A DNA stretch of 64,000 nucleotides, from NCBI RefSeq assembly GCF_003626975.1, contig NZ_CP032616.1, positions 2,852,001 through 2,916,000 of the forward strand, in the 5' to 3' direction. Positions 8,246-16,825 of this stretch are shown here, piece by piece. Both the position numbers and the translations under genes were made by a program. The stretch is from Pseudomonas sp. DY-1 (GTDB lineage: Bacteria; Pseudomonadota; Gammaproteobacteria; Pseudomonadales; Pseudomonadaceae). Within the stretch, counting starts at the first letter, position 1; each line of letters opens with the position of its first letter. The notes below the pieces were generated by a model, which was not told where the DNA came from, made no database searches, and saw only the letters and a program-made list of their open reading frames with translations.

Positions 8246-9454
8246 TAGGAAGGCGGCCGACTGGTTCAGCACGCAGCGAATCCCACCCGGCAACGCCATG
8301 CTGGCTACGCACTGGTTGCAGTGGGTGCAGGCGCTACGCCAGTTCGAGCCTTCATGCCGAAGGCGCTGCGGCAGGTGCGGGTCATTGAGCAAGGCACGTC
8401 CCAGGGCGAGGAAGTCGAATCCCTCCTGCGCCGCCTGAGAGATGCCTTCGCCACTTGTGACGCCGCCGAGATACACCAGTGGCATGCTCACCGCGCTTCG
8501 CATCTGCCGGGCCAGCTCGAGGAAGTACAGCTCTTCGAATGGCAGGTCCGGGAAGCTGGCGCCACCGAACCACTTCATCGCTGTGCGCTGCAAAGGGTTC
8601 TTCTCCAGCGGCACCATCTGCGGCAGCGGGCTCGCGCCTCGAAAGAGGAACATCGGTGTGCGACTGACCAACCCGCCGCTCATGACAATGGCGTCCAGTC
8701 CCGCCTCCTCCAGCAGACGCGCCGCCTGGCAGGACTCTTCGATCTGCAGGCCACCGGCAAATCCGTCGCTGAGATTGAGCTTGGCCAGAATTGGGAAATC
8801 GCGTCCCACCTCGCCACGCACCGCCGCCAGCACCTGCAGTGGCAGGCGCATGCGGTTTTCCAGCGCGCCGCCGTATGCGTCGCGACGCTTGTTCAACGCT
8901 GGCGAGATGAACTGGCTGAGCAAGTAGCCATGCCCCATGTGGATTTCGATGGCATCGAAGCCGGCATCGCGGACCAACCCGGCTGCCGCGGCATACTCAG
9001 CGACCGTTCGGCCGATGTCGACGATGCCCATGGCACCTCCGAAGGGAATGCCGGAGAACAGGCCGTACTGGTTGATGCAGGCGCTCGGACCGCGAGGCCG
9101 GGGAATGTTGAGCGGGCGATTGCGGCTGAAGTAGCCGCAGTGGGCGAGTTGGGCGGAAATAGCGCCACCTTCGGCATGCACCGCCGCGGTCAGGCGCTGC
9201 AGCTGCGGGAAGATGCCGGCGTGCATCCACATCTGGTCGTGAAAGGTGAGTCCGTCGGGCGAGACACCGCAATAAGCCACGGTGGTCAGGCCGACACCGC
9301 CGCGAGCCATGGCCGCGTGATGCTCGATCAGGTCGTCGCCGGGAATCCCGCCGGGGCACATGCCTTCGAAGGTGGCCGTCTTGATCAGTCGGTTGCGCAG
9401 TTGAAGCCCGGCAAGCCGGGCCGGTTGCAACACACAGTCGAGGTGCGGGTTCAT
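8243..9454 (-). CDS. Old Yellow Enzyme family NADH:flavin oxidoreductase
   Basis: 403 residues. The FMN-binding TIM barrel is shown by LIKTATFEGMCPGGIPGDDLIEHH at the start, the active-site region EIHMGHGYLLSQFISPALNKR, and YLGGVTSGEGISQA with FLALGRALLNDP near the end. The C-terminus has CTHCNQCVASM...GGIRCV, a Cys cluster like the 4Fe-4S motif of 2,4-dienoyl-CoA reductase (FadH-type), but the second flavin domain of those enzymes is absent. It probably reduces activated C=C bonds of a ketone or enoyl intermediate. It overlaps the RibBA-like stop by 4 bp (ATGA), so the two are translationally coupled. Confidence 0.87.
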   Translation of the reverse strand: MNPHLDCVLQPARLAGLQLRNRLIKTATFEGMCPGGIPGDDLIEHHAAMARGGVGLTTVAYCGVSPDGLTFHDQMWMHAGIFPQLQRLTAAVHAEGGAISAQLAHCGYFSRNRPLNIPRPRGPSACINQYGLFSGIPFGGAMGIVDIGRTVAEYAAAAGLVRDAGFDAIEIHMGHGYLLSQFISPALNKRRDAYGGALENRMRLPLQVLAAVRGEVGRDFPILAKLNLSDGFAGGLQIEESCQAARLLEEAGLDAIVMSGGLVSRTPMFLFRGASPLPQMVPLEKNPLQRTAMKWFGGASFPDLPFEELYFLELARQMRSAVSMPLVYLGGVTSGEGISQAAQEGFDFLALGRALLNDPHLPQRLRHEGSNWRSACTHCNQCVASMALPGGIRCVLNQSAAFL

Positions 9455-10536
9455 GCCTGCTCCTGATCCAAGGAAACGAACTCGACGACTTCAAGCTCGA
9501 AGCCAGACACCGCCTTGTAGTTCACCGGGAAACTCAGCAGGCGCATCTTGCGAACGCCCACATCCCGCAGGATTTGTGCACCGATTCCCAGCGTGCGCTG
9601 GGGAAAGCTTGGCGGGCGGGGCTTGTGCGTGCCCTGCTGGAGCTGTTCGATCAACGCGGCCGGCGTTTCCTGCTGTGCCAGCAGTACCACGACGCCGGCG
9701 CCCTCTTCTGCCACCCTCGCCAGCGAACGGTCAAGGTTCCACTGCCCAGGGTGGCTATCGAGCAGGTCCCTCAGGGTTTCCGCGGCCTGTACCCGCACCA
9801 GTGCCGGTCGGTCGCGGTGGACTTCGCCGCGTACCAGGGCCAGGTGCAGTTGCCCCTGGTAGTCGTCCAGGTAGGTGATGACGCGGAACTCGCCATGACG
9901 GGTCTGGATTGGGTATTCGCCCGAGCGGCGAATAGTGCCTTCGTGGAGGATGCGGTAGTGGATCAGGTCGGCCACGCTGCCCAGCGGCAGACCGTGCCGT
10001 TGCGCGAACTCACGCAGGGTCTGGCCACGCGCGGGCTCACCGTCTTCGTCGAGGATGCCGACCAGTACGGCGGCCGGGATCAGGCCGGCGAGGCGCGCCA
10101 GGTCGCACGCGGCTTCGACATGTCCGGCACGCTGCATCACCCCGCCCGGCTGGGCACGCAGGGGGAAAATGTGGCCGGGCTGCACCAGGTCGCTGGCGCT
10201 GCTGGCCGGGTCCACCGCGACCTCGATCGTGCGTGCACGGTCGGCAGCGGAGATACCGGTGGAAACCCCAGTACGTGCCTCGATGGACAGGGTAAAACCC
10301 ATGCCTTGGCGGGCGCGTGAGTTGGGCACCATGAGTTCCAGGCCGAGGGTCTTGCAGCGCTCCTCGGTGAGCGCTAGGCAGATCAGCCCACGCGCTTCGC
10401 GGGCCATGAAGTTGATGGCAGCGGCATCGGCCCGGCAGGCAGAAATTACCAGCGAGCCTTCACCTTCATCGTCATCGGTCACCACGAGCATTGCGCCGCT
10501 GGCCATGGCCTCGATCAGTCGCTGTGGGCTGTCCAT
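9451..10536 (-). CDS. RibBA-like protein: DHBP synthase with degenerate GTP cyclohydrolase II domain
   Basis: 361 residues from ATG 10536, with GAAGGAGC upstream. The N-terminal ~200 residues carry 3,4-dihydroxy-2-butanone-4-phosphate synthase features: TGVSTGISAADRARTI and PGHIFPLRAQPGGVMQRAGHVEAA; the acidic loop reads DDDEGEGS instead of the commoner DDEDRENEGD. The C-terminal half aligns in length with GTP cyclohydrolase II but I see no CxxGDxxxSxRCDC zinc motif, and the domain contains no Cys there. It thus resembles RibBX-type proteins with an inactive second domain. In a cluster with several flavoproteins it may boost riboflavin supply. It lies 11 bp from the esterase gene and overlaps the OYE gene. 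Confidence 0.85.
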   Translation of the reverse strand: MDSPQRLIEAMASGAMLVVTDDDEGEGSLVISACRADAAAINFMAREARGLICLALTEERCKTLGLELMVPNSRARQGMGFTLSIEARTGVSTGISAADRARTIEVAVDPASSASDLVQPGHIFPLRAQPGGVMQRAGHVEAACDLARLAGLIPAAVLVGILDEDGEPARGQTLREFAQRHGLPLGSVADLIHYRILHEGTIRRSGEYPIQTRHGEFRVITYLDDYQGQLHLALVRGEVHRDRPALVRVQAAETLRDLLDSHPGQWNLDRSLARVAEEGAGVVVLLAQQETPAALIEQLQQGTHKPRPPSFPQRTLGIGAQILRDVGVRKMRLLSFPVNYKAVSGFELEVVEFVSLDQEQA

Positions 10537-10547
10537 GGGCGCTCCTT

Positions 10548-11474
10548 CTAGTTCAATGCGCGACGCAGGTCGGCACAGGCGGATTCCAGCGCGGCCTGGG
10601 CCCGTCCGACGAACGCGGCCATGCTGATGAACCCGTGGATCATGCCTTCGCAACGCTCCATGCGGACCTGCACCCCGGCCTGTTGCAGGCGCTGGGCGAA
10701 GGCTTCGCCTTCATCACGCAGCGGGTCGTACTCGGCGCTGATCAGCGTGGTAGGCGGCAGGCCGACCAGGTCCTCGGCGCGCACTGGGGATGCCAGGGCG
10801 TCGTCGACCAGTTCGGCGCGCGGCAGGTATTGGCTCCAGAACCAGCGCATCTGTTCACGGGTGAGGAAGAAGCCCTCAGCGAAGGCTGCATGGGACGCGC
10901 TATCGCAACGGGCATCGGTGGCCGGATAGAACAGGCACTGCCAGGCGATACGCGGGCCCTTGCGAATCTGGGCCAGGCGACTCACGGCGATGGCCAGGTT
11001 GGCCCCTGCGCTGTCTCCGGCCAGGGCCAGGCGACTGGCATCGAAGCCCAGTTCGCGGGCCCGTTCCACCAGGTCGCAGGTGGCGCGGTAACAGTCGTAG
11101 GGCGCCGCCGGGAAGCGGCTTTCCGGTGCCAGCCGGTACGCCACCGACACCACCACCGCGTTGCACAGGCGCGCCAGGCTGCGGCACAGGTTGTCGTGGG
11201 TATCGAGGTTGCCAATGACGAAGCCGCCGCCATGGAAGAACACCAGCAGCGGCAGATCATCGCGGTCTTCAGGTCGGTAAAGGCGCGCGTCCAGCTCGCC
11301 CTCGGCCCCGGCCAGGCCCAGGTTGCGCACCTCGAACAGGCGCTCGCCGGGAATCGGCGGCATCAGGTTGTCGCAGAACTGCCGGTACTGGACCGGATCG
11401 AGCTGGCTGTAGTCCGGTTGCGGCATGCCGCTGAATTGCTGGAGTACGGCGGCGATCTGAGGATCGAGGGGCAT
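10548..11474 (-). CDS. Alpha/beta hydrolase, hormone-sensitive-lipase (HSL) family esterase
   Basis: 308 residues from ATG 11474 (AAGGA upstream). It has the HSL oxyanion motif FFHGGGFVIG, the nucleophile elbow GDSAGAN, the acid region SAEYDPLRDEG and the catalytic His in GMIHGF. The N-terminal cap (QIAAVLQQFSG) is typical of carboxylesterases in this family. It would hydrolyse an ester or lactone intermediate. Gaps to its neighbours are 10-11 bp, so it lies in the operon SDR-esterase-RibBA-OYE. Confidence 0.9.
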   Translation of the reverse strand: MPLDPQIAAVLQQFSGMPQPDYSQLDPVQYRQFCDNLMPPIPGERLFEVRNLGLAGAEGELDARLYRPEDRDDLPLLVFFHGGGFVIGNLDTHDNLCRSLARLCNAVVVSVAYRLAPESRFPAAPYDCYRATCDLVERARELGFDASRLALAGDSAGANLAIAVSRLAQIRKGPRIAWQCLFYPATDARCDSASHAAFAEGFFLTREQMRWFWSQYLPRAELVDDALASPVRAEDLVGLPPTTLISAEYDPLRDEGEAFAQRLQQAGVQVRMERCEGMIHGFISMAAFVGRAQAALESACADLRRALN

Positions 11475-11484
11475 GATGCGGTCC

Positions 11485-12300
11485 TTAGGCTTCGGCCATC
11501 TGGAAGACCGGGTTGGTCTCGTCGAGGATGCTGGTGAGGCGCCGTTCCAGCGCCGGTTTGAAATTCTTGTGGGGCAGCAGCCAGAAGCGTCCGGCCTCGA
11601 TGCCGGCGAAGACTTCGCGGGCAAGATCGCGCGGGTCCATGCCCTGGCGGATGCTGCTGTCGAGCAACGCATCGAGCTGGCCACTAGCGGCACCGGCAGT
11701 CCGGTTGGACGCCATGATGTCGCTGGCTACCGGGCCCGGACAGAGCACGGCCACGCTGACCTGTGACTGCAACGCAGCCAGTTCGTAGTGCAGGGTTTCC
11801 GACAGCGCCACCACCGCCTGCTTGCTCACGGTGTAGGGGCCGAGCATGGGGCTGCAAACCAGTCCGGCCAGGGACGCGGTGTTGACCACCTGAGCCGGGC
11901 GCTGCTGGCCAAGCAGCAGGGGGACGAAGCTGCGGATGCCGTTGATCACGCCCCCCAGGTTGATATCCAGCAGGCGTTGCCAGCGACTGGCTTCGATCTC
12001 CCAGCTGAAGCCGGTCTGAATGACGCCGGCATTGTTGAACAGCAGATCGACGCCGCCGAAGCGTTCGACGGCGAGATCGCGCAAAGCATCCACCTGGGAC
12101 GCATCGGCTACGTTGGCCTCGCGGCTGACTACTTCGACGCCTTGCGCCTGAAGTTGTCCGGCCAGGGCCGCTAAACGCTGCGGGTCCACGTCGCTCAGCA
12201 CCAGGCGCAGGCCGCGCGCGCCCCCTTCTTCCGCCAGGCCGCGGCCGATGCCGCCGGCCGCACCCGTGATCACCGCCACCTGGCCCTGTTCGATTCGCAT
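11485..12300 (-). CDS. SDR family NAD(P)-dependent oxidoreductase
   Basis: 271 residues. Cofactor motif TGAAGGIG at 12-19, structural NNAG, Ser in NTASLAG and an intact catalytic Tyr-Thr-Val-Ser-Lys. It has the C-terminal extension seen in hydroxysteroid-type and general alcohol SDRs (LPHKNFKPALERRL). It is first in its operon and is preceded by box 3 of the proposed LuxR operator, whose centre is 71 bp upstream of the ATG. Oxidation or reduction of a hydroxyl/keto group in the catabolic route is expected. Confidence 0.9.
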   Translation of the reverse strand: MRIEQGQVAVITGAAGGIGRGLAEEGGARGLRLVLSDVDPQRLAALAGQLQAQGVEVVSREANVADASQVDALRDLAVERFGGVDLLFNNAGVIQTGFSWEIEASRWQRLLDINLGGVINGIRSFVPLLLGQQRPAQVVNTASLAGLVCSPMLGPYTVSKQAVVALSETLHYELAALQSQVSVAVLCPGPVASDIMASNRTAGAASGQLDALLDSSIRQGMDPRDLAREVFAGIEAGRFWLLPHKNFKPALERRLTSILDETNPVFQMAEA

Positions 12301-12361
12301 GGCTGACGCCCCTCGCTCTAGTTGTTGTCGGAGCCAGTAGAGCCGCTTCGGCTGGCCAATC

Positions 12362-12381
12362 CATCGTCCGAGCGGACGAGG
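12362..12381. promoter_or_regulatory. Proposed LuxR-family operator, box 3
   Basis: CATCGTC-CGAGCG-GACGAGG, near-perfect dyad, in the 88-bp gap between the MDR stop and the SDR start at 12300. Confidence 0.6.
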
Positions 12382-12388
12382 GCGTCAC

Positions 12389-13363
12389 TCACTCGGCGAC
12401 TTGCAGAACCTGCTTGCGCCGCACGCGGCCCTGCTTGAGGCGCTCGTGGGCATTGGCCACCTCCGCCAGCGGTAGCAGGTCCAAGGCCGGGGGCCGCACC
12501 CGTCCAGCGGCCAGCAGGCTGGCGATGCGCCCCAGCAGTTCGCCGCTGGGCATGCGGCTGTAGGCCACCGCGGTGCGAAGCCCACGCCGGGCCGCTTCGG
12601 TATGGTCGGGACCGGCATCGCCCGGCGCCAGGGTGAGGATGGCGACGAGGGCACCACCAGGGCGCAACAGGTCGAGCGCGCCTGTCAGGCTGCCGCCGCC
12701 AATGCAGTCGAGTACCAGATCGACCCCTTCCGGTGCCCACCGCCCAAGTGCCTTGTGGATATCTTCAGCGCGATAGTCGATGGCGACCTCGGCACCCAGG
12801 GCGCATGCCTGGCTGGCGTTAGCTGCGCTGCAGGTAGTCGCGATGCGGGCCCCGGCACAGCGGGCGAACTGGATGGCAAAGCCACCTACCGCGCTTCCGC
12901 CACCGTGGATCAGCACAGTCTGGCCCGGACGCAGGGCGCCCTCTTCGAGCAGGCCGGTCCAGGCCGCCAGTGCCGGCGTGGGCACGGCCGCCGCAGCGGC
13001 GAAACCGAGATTGTCGGGCATGGGTACCAGGGACGCGCGGGATACGCAGGCGTACTCGGCGTAGGAACCCCACTTGCCCGCGCCGACATCACTCTGGGCA
13101 AACACCCGACTGCCCGGCGTCAGGTCGCCCACGCCCTCACCCAGTTCAGCGACTGTTCCTGCGAGGTCGAAACCAAGGATGAAAGGGAAGCGATAGTCGA
13201 GGAATCCTCCCAGGTAGCCTTCGCGGCACTTCCAGTCCGCCGGGTTGACGCCAGCGCAAACCACCCGCACCAGTACCTCGCCGGGACCGGGCCGGGGGCG
13301 TTCGACTTCCATCATTTGCAGCACCTCGGCTCCACCAAGGCGTTCGATGACCACTGCGCGCAT
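12389..13363 (-). CDS. MDR family NAD(P)H-dependent oxidoreductase (quinone-oxidoreductase type)
   Basis: 324 residues from ATG 13363, chosen because GGGAG precedes it; upstream in-frame codons lack an RBS. The GroES-like N-terminal half (GPGEVLVRVVCAGVNPADWK, FILGFDLAGTVAELG) and the nucleotide-binding motif LIHGGGSAVGGFAIQFARCAGA are those of zinc-free quinone oxidoreductase/enoyl reductase MDRs. No structural-zinc Cys quartet is present. It lies 13 bp after the Dabb-like gene in the leftward unit that starts at 14337. Confidence 0.88.
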   Translation of the reverse strand: MRAVVIERLGGAEVLQMMEVERPRPGPGEVLVRVVCAGVNPADWKCREGYLGGFLDYRFPFILGFDLAGTVAELGEGVGDLTPGSRVFAQSDVGAGKWGSYAEYACVSRASLVPMPDNLGFAAAAAVPTPALAAWTGLLEEGALRPGQTVLIHGGGSAVGGFAIQFARCAGARIATTCSAANASQACALGAEVAIDYRAEDIHKALGRWAPEGVDLVLDCIGGGSLTGALDLLRPGGALVAILTLAPGDAGPDHTEAARRGLRTAVAYSRMPSGELLGRIASLLAAGRVRPPALDLLPLAEVANAHERLKQGRVRRKQVLQVAE

Positions 13364-13376
13364 GCGAGTCTCCCGG

Positions 13377-14015
13377 TCAGTTGTCTGTAAAAGGGGCAAC
13401 CCTGCCAAGCAGGCTTGCCTGGAAGGGACAGAAGACATGGGCGATGGCGTCTACCGTCCAGTCCGGGCAATCCGGATCGAACCAGCGATCCACCCAGGCC
13501 CAGTGATAGGGGTGGCTGAGGTATTCCCCGAGCAGATCGTCGACCCGGGCGAATTCCTGCTGCCAGACGTGGGTCCAGCGTCCCGGAGACTGCACTCGTG
13601 AAAGCTGCCAGTTACGGATGCCGGGCATGTAGGCAGGCATCCGCAGCAAGTCCTGCTCCAGCGCCGCACGCTGTTGCGTGGTTGCCTGCGGCCGCACCCG
13701 AAGTAGCAGCGTGCGCCAGATGCCGCTGGCCATGGTCGGCTTCCTGAGCCCGCCACCGATGCGCTGGTAGCGAACACGCTGGACGCCAGCCAAGCCGGGA
13801 ACACGCCCGAGGATATCGTCGAGGTCAGTGGGGGCCGACTCGGAGAACGCCAGGTCGAGGGTGCAATCGGCGGCGCCCCAGCTACCGGGCAGGTTCGCAC
13901 CAAAGCCCAGATGCAGCAGGCCGGGCAACGCCTGGAGACTCTCGCGCAGATGGTATTCGACGGCAGCCGGATCAGAGTCCTGAGCCAGGGTCAGTTGCAG
14001 GGTCTCACTCCACAT
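13377..14015 (-). CDS. Dabb-like (stress-responsive A/B barrel) protein, apparently two-domain
   Basis: 212 residues from ATG 14015. Residues ~100-200 (TLLLRVRPQATTQQRAALEQ, HVWQQEFARVDDLLGEYLSH, HPYHWAWVDRWFDPDCPDWT) have the pattern of the Dabb ferredoxin-like barrel. The first ~100 residues show the same overall spacing and may be a second copy. Plant and bacterial Dabb relatives include polyketide/terpenoid cyclase-type enzymes and proteins of unknown role; no catalytic assignment is made. Its start overlaps the end of the preceding small gene by 11 bp. Confidence 0.65.
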   Translation of the reverse strand: MWSETLQLTLAQDSDPAAVEYHLRESLQALPGLLHLGFGANLPGSWGAADCTLDLAFSESAPTDLDDILGRVPGLAGVQRVRYQRIGGGLRKPTMASGIWRTLLLRVRPQATTQQRAALEQDLLRMPAYMPGIRNWQLSRVQSPGRWTHVWQQEFARVDDLLGEYLSHPYHWAWVDRWFDPDCPDWTVDAIAHVFCPFQASLLGRVAPFTDN

Positions 14016-14337
14016 CGGGCGCCTCCAGGGGGTGCCCCGCCGGGCCGAGTACGTGACGGCGCCGTCCATCGCAATCCGCTTCCACCAGGTCCCAGAAGGC
14101 ACGCACCTCATCGCCGGCCGCACTGCGCATGGCGTAGTAGGCCCACACGTCGGCCACCTGCCAGAGCAGCCAGATCGTATTCATCTGCCCCGGCACCACC
14201 ACCGGCGGCGAAACCCAGCGCTGTTCCAGGGTCAGACCACGTGCGGCGCAGGCCGGCAGGTAGAGACGCTCAAGCGCTTCCAGCACCGGCGCGAGACGCG
14301 CCGCGGCCAGCGGAATTTCATCGAGTATGTGGATCAC
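14005..14337 (-). CDS. Small alpha/beta-barrel-like protein (NIPSNAP/EthD-like in appearance)
   Basis: 110 residues, starting at GTG 14337; AGGAG nine bases upstream supports this start. The sequence shows two beta-alpha-beta-like halves and a WLLWQVADVWAYYAMRS core that resembles NIPSNAP- or EthD-type dimeric barrels, but I cannot name the family with certainty. It is first in a leftward unit followed by the Dabb-like and MDR genes. Box 4 of the proposed LuxR operator is 69 bp upstream of its start and lies between it and the divergent Rieske gene. Confidence 0.6.
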   Translation of the reverse strand: MIHILDEIPLAAARLAPVLEALERLYLPACAARGLTLEQRWVSPPVVVPGQMNTIWLLWQVADVWAYYAMRSAAGDEVRAFWDLVEADCDGRRRHVLGPAGHPLEAPDVE

Positions 14338-14396
14338 CCTCGGGTACTCCTGGTCGTTGCTCCCGCCCGCAGTAAAACCGTGGCGCCGGCCAGGGC

Positions 14397-14416
14397 CATC
14401 GTCCGATCAGACGATG
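14397..14416. promoter_or_regulatory. Proposed LuxR-family operator, box 4 (perfect 7-bp arms)
   Basis: CATCGTC-CGATCA-GACGATG is a perfect dyad and the best example of the motif. It lies between divergent genes, 69 bp from the GTG at 14337 and 111 bp from the Rieske ATG at 14518, so it could serve both. Confidence 0.7.
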
Positions 14417-14517
14417 CCGGGAAATGCTGGCACCGCAGAATCCGGTCAGTGCATCCGCTGCGCCGGTCTGCCTGAGCCGCAAGCAGCCCTCGAGAACCCC
14501 GATGGGAGAACAAGAAG

Positions 14518-15564
14518 ATGAGTACCCTGCACCGAATCGAAGCCAAGCAGCTGGAACCCCGCTTCGCACGCGGCTGGCATTGCCTGGGCCTGGCCGCGCA
14601 GTACCGTGATGGCAAGGCGCATCGTCTGGATGTGTTCGGCACCCGCCTGGTGGCCTTCGCCGGGGAAGATGGACAGATCCGCATCCTCGACGGCTTCTGC
14701 CCGCACATGGGGGCGGACCTGAGCCAGGGCTGTGTCGAGGGCGACGCGATCCGCTGTCCCTTCCACGAATGGCGCTGGCGCGCCGACGGCGTGTGCGATG
14801 ACATTCCCTACGCCAAGCGCATTCCCCCGCGGGCGAAGATCAAGTCCTGGCCGGTGTCGGAGCAGAACAACCTGGTGTTCGTCTGGAACGACCCGGAAGG
14901 CAATGCGCCGATCGAAGAACAGGCCATCCCGCGCATCGACGCCTGCTTCAGCGAAGAATGGGCGGACTGGGAAGTAGCCGAGCTGAAGATCGACACCAAC
15001 TGCCGCGAGCTGATCGACAACATCTCCGACATGGCTCACTTCGACTCGGTGCACGGCACCGACCTCAACCACTTCAGCAACACCTTCGAGCGCCACATGG
15101 CAGTGCAGGTGATGCGCGGCAGCAGCGCACGCCTGTCCGGCGACAGCGAGCTGACCACGGTGGCCACCTACTACGGCCCGGCCTACCAGATCACCGAGAT
15201 GACTGGGGCCATGGACGGCGTGCAAATCCACTCGATCCTGCTCAACTGCCACGTCCCTATCGACCTGAACAGCTTCACCCTGCGTTACGGCGTACTGGTG
15301 AAGAAGGTTCCCGGCCTGACCGACGAGCAGAACCGCGAAATGGCCAAGGCCTACGTGCAGCAGGCCCAGGCCGCCTTCTATGAAGACGTGGCCATATGGC
15401 ACAGCAAGACCCGTGTAGATAACCCGCTGCTGTGCGACGGCGACGGCCCGGTCTATCAGCTGCGCAAGTGGTACGACCAGTTCTACACCGACATCGCCGA
15501 GCTGCCCGCAAGTCTCGTCGAGCCACGCTCCTTCGTTGTTCTGGACATCACCGAGACCGCCTGA
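14518..15564 (+). CDS. KshA-like Rieske non-heme iron oxygenase
   Basis: 348 residues. Rieske [2Fe-2S] ligands are Cys61-x-His63 and Cys80-x-x-His83. The mononuclear iron site is in NISDMAHFDSVHG, with His174 and His179 following Asp171. Length and this N-x-x-D-M-A-H-F motif fit the 3-ketosteroid 9-alpha-hydroxylase (KshA)/Stc2-like branch. Such enzymes hydroxylate using electrons from a separate ferredoxin reductase; none is encoded nearby in the window. With the KstD-like gene at 1216 it suggests opening of a fused-ring system, though KshA-like enzymes also act on other terpenoid-type substrates. A hairpin follows, then the LuxR gene. Confidence 0.85.
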   Translation: MSTLHRIEAKQLEPRFARGWHCLGLAAQYRDGKAHRLDVFGTRLVAFAGEDGQIRILDGFCPHMGADLSQGCVEGDAIRCPFHEWRWRADGVCDDIPYAKRIPPRAKIKSWPVSEQNNLVFVWNDPEGNAPIEEQAIPRIDACFSEEWADWEVAELKIDTNCRELIDNISDMAHFDSVHGTDLNHFSNTFERHMAVQVMRGSSARLSGDSELTTVATYYGPAYQITEMTGAMDGVQIHSILLNCHVPIDLNSFTLRYGVLVKKVPGLTDEQNREMAKAYVQQAQAAFYEDVAIWHSKTRVDNPLLCDGDGPVYQLRKWYDQFYTDIAELPASLVEPRSFVVLDITETA

Positions 15565-15578
15565 GTCCGGTAGGGATC

Positions 15579-15607
15579 GATCGTCTCCCGATCAGTGGGA
15601 GACGATC
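15579..15607 (+). terminator. Hairpin after the Rieske gene (weak terminator or leader element)
   Basis: Perfect 11-bp stem GATCGTCTCCC/GGGAGACGATC with a 7-base loop. No strong T-run follows, so it may be a poor terminator, or a structure in the leader of the LuxR gene that begins 66 bp later. Its outer arms GATCGTC...GACGATC echo the proposed operator arms, but with a longer spacing. Confidence 0.5.
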
Positions 15608-15672
15608 AGTCTTGATGAATGATCCCGTTAGTCTGTAAGAAGCTCCCTACAAAAATAAAAAGCGGTTCAGAC

Positions 15673-16803
15673 ATGGCACACAATCTCACGCTCGATGAAT
15701 TCAGCGGGATGCTCGGCAACCTCTATCAGGGACCGCTGGAAGACATCCCCTGGGCAACCTTTCTCAATCAGCTGAACCAGTACCTGCAGAGCAAGTACGT
15801 CACCTTTATCCTGCGGCCACCGAGCGAGAACGCCGAAGGCCTGATGGTCAACACCACGGGCAGCTCCTCCGAGGTCACCGCGTCCTACAACAAGCACTTC
15901 TTCGCACTGGACCCCTTTGTCGGTCTGCCCAACCGGCAGGTAGTGACCAATAGCGAATTCCTCTCCCGCACGGAGTGGGAAGAGTCGGAATTCTTCAAGA
16001 GCTTCCTGGAGCCAGTGGGGGTGTTCCACATCCTCGGCGCCGATATCCGGACCAGTGACGGTGCGCAATGCCGCATCCGCGTCAGCCGGGGCCGCGAGGA
16101 CGCGGAATTCACTGAAGACGACAAGGCGCTGGTGGCACAGTTCATCCCGCACCTGGAACGCTCGATCAAGATCCACATGCAGCTCAACCGCATCGAGACC
16201 GAGCGCAACCTGTACGCCGGCGCGGTGGACCAGCTCGCCGTGGGCACCATCATCCTCGACGAGGACGGCAAGGTGCTGCAGACGAACCGGGTGGCCGAAC
16301 GCCTTCTGCAGGACAAGGACGGCCTCAAGCTGGTCAACGATGGTTTGCAGGTGGGCAACCCACGGGATACCCAGGAGTTCCGCCGTCTGGTCAAGCAGGC
16401 CCTGCAATCGCAGAAAAACAACCTGCCATCGGTGGTAGAGGCCTTGCGGGTGCAGCGGCCGTCCGGCAAGTCGGACCTCGGCATCATCGTGCGTTCGGTG
16501 CCGCTGTCGGCCTGGAACGAAGGCAAGCAGTGCCCGTCGGTAGTGATCTTCATCAGCGATCCGGAACAGGAATCCAGCGCACCCCAAGAGATCGTCAAGG
16601 CACTGTTCGACCTGACCCCGGCCGAAGCCCAACTGGCCATGCTGCTGGCCAACGGCCTGACCCTGGATGAGGCCTCCGACGCCCTGGGCATCAGCCGCAA
16701 CACGGCACGGGCGCACCTGCGCTCCACCTTCTCCAAGACCGGAGTGACGCGCCAGACCATGTTGGTACGACTGATTCTGCGCAGCGTGGCGACGCTGGGG
16801 TGA
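15673..16803 (+). CDS. LuxR-family (TesR/TeiR-like) transcriptional regulator
   Basis: 376 residues from ATG 15673; an in-frame upstream codon at 15619 lacks an RBS. The C-terminal ~65 residues form a LuxR/GerE HTH (DLTPAEAQLAMLLANGLTLD, DALGISRNTARAHLRS). The central part (QLAVGTIILDEDGKVLQTN) looks PAS-like. There is no acyl-homoserine-lactone-binding signature. In steroid-degrading Comamonas a LuxR-type regulator (TesR/TeiR) controls ring degradation, which fits the neighbourhood. It is the only regulator inside cluster A and is therefore proposed to bind the six dyads found between 1.3 and 17.6 kb. Confidence 0.87.
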   Translation: MAHNLTLDEFSGMLGNLYQGPLEDIPWATFLNQLNQYLQSKYVTFILRPPSENAEGLMVNTTGSSSEVTASYNKHFFALDPFVGLPNRQVVTNSEFLSRTEWEESEFFKSFLEPVGVFHILGADIRTSDGAQCRIRVSRGREDAEFTEDDKALVAQFIPHLERSIKIHMQLNRIETERNLYAGAVDQLAVGTIILDEDGKVLQTNRVAERLLQDKDGLKLVNDGLQVGNPRDTQEFRRLVKQALQSQKNNLPSVVEALRVQRPSGKSDLGIIVRSVPLSAWNEGKQCPSVVIFISDPEQESSAPQEIVKALFDLTPAEAQLAMLLANGLTLDEASDALGISRNTARAHLRSTFSKTGVTRQTMLVRLILRSVATLG

Positions 16804-16825
16804 GCGGTCGGGCCCATGCCCTTTC

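Noticed and set aside
15619..15672. Upstream start codon for the LuxR regulator
   Set aside because: It adds 18 residues without domain character and has no RBS; ATG 15673 opens the conserved-looking N-terminus.
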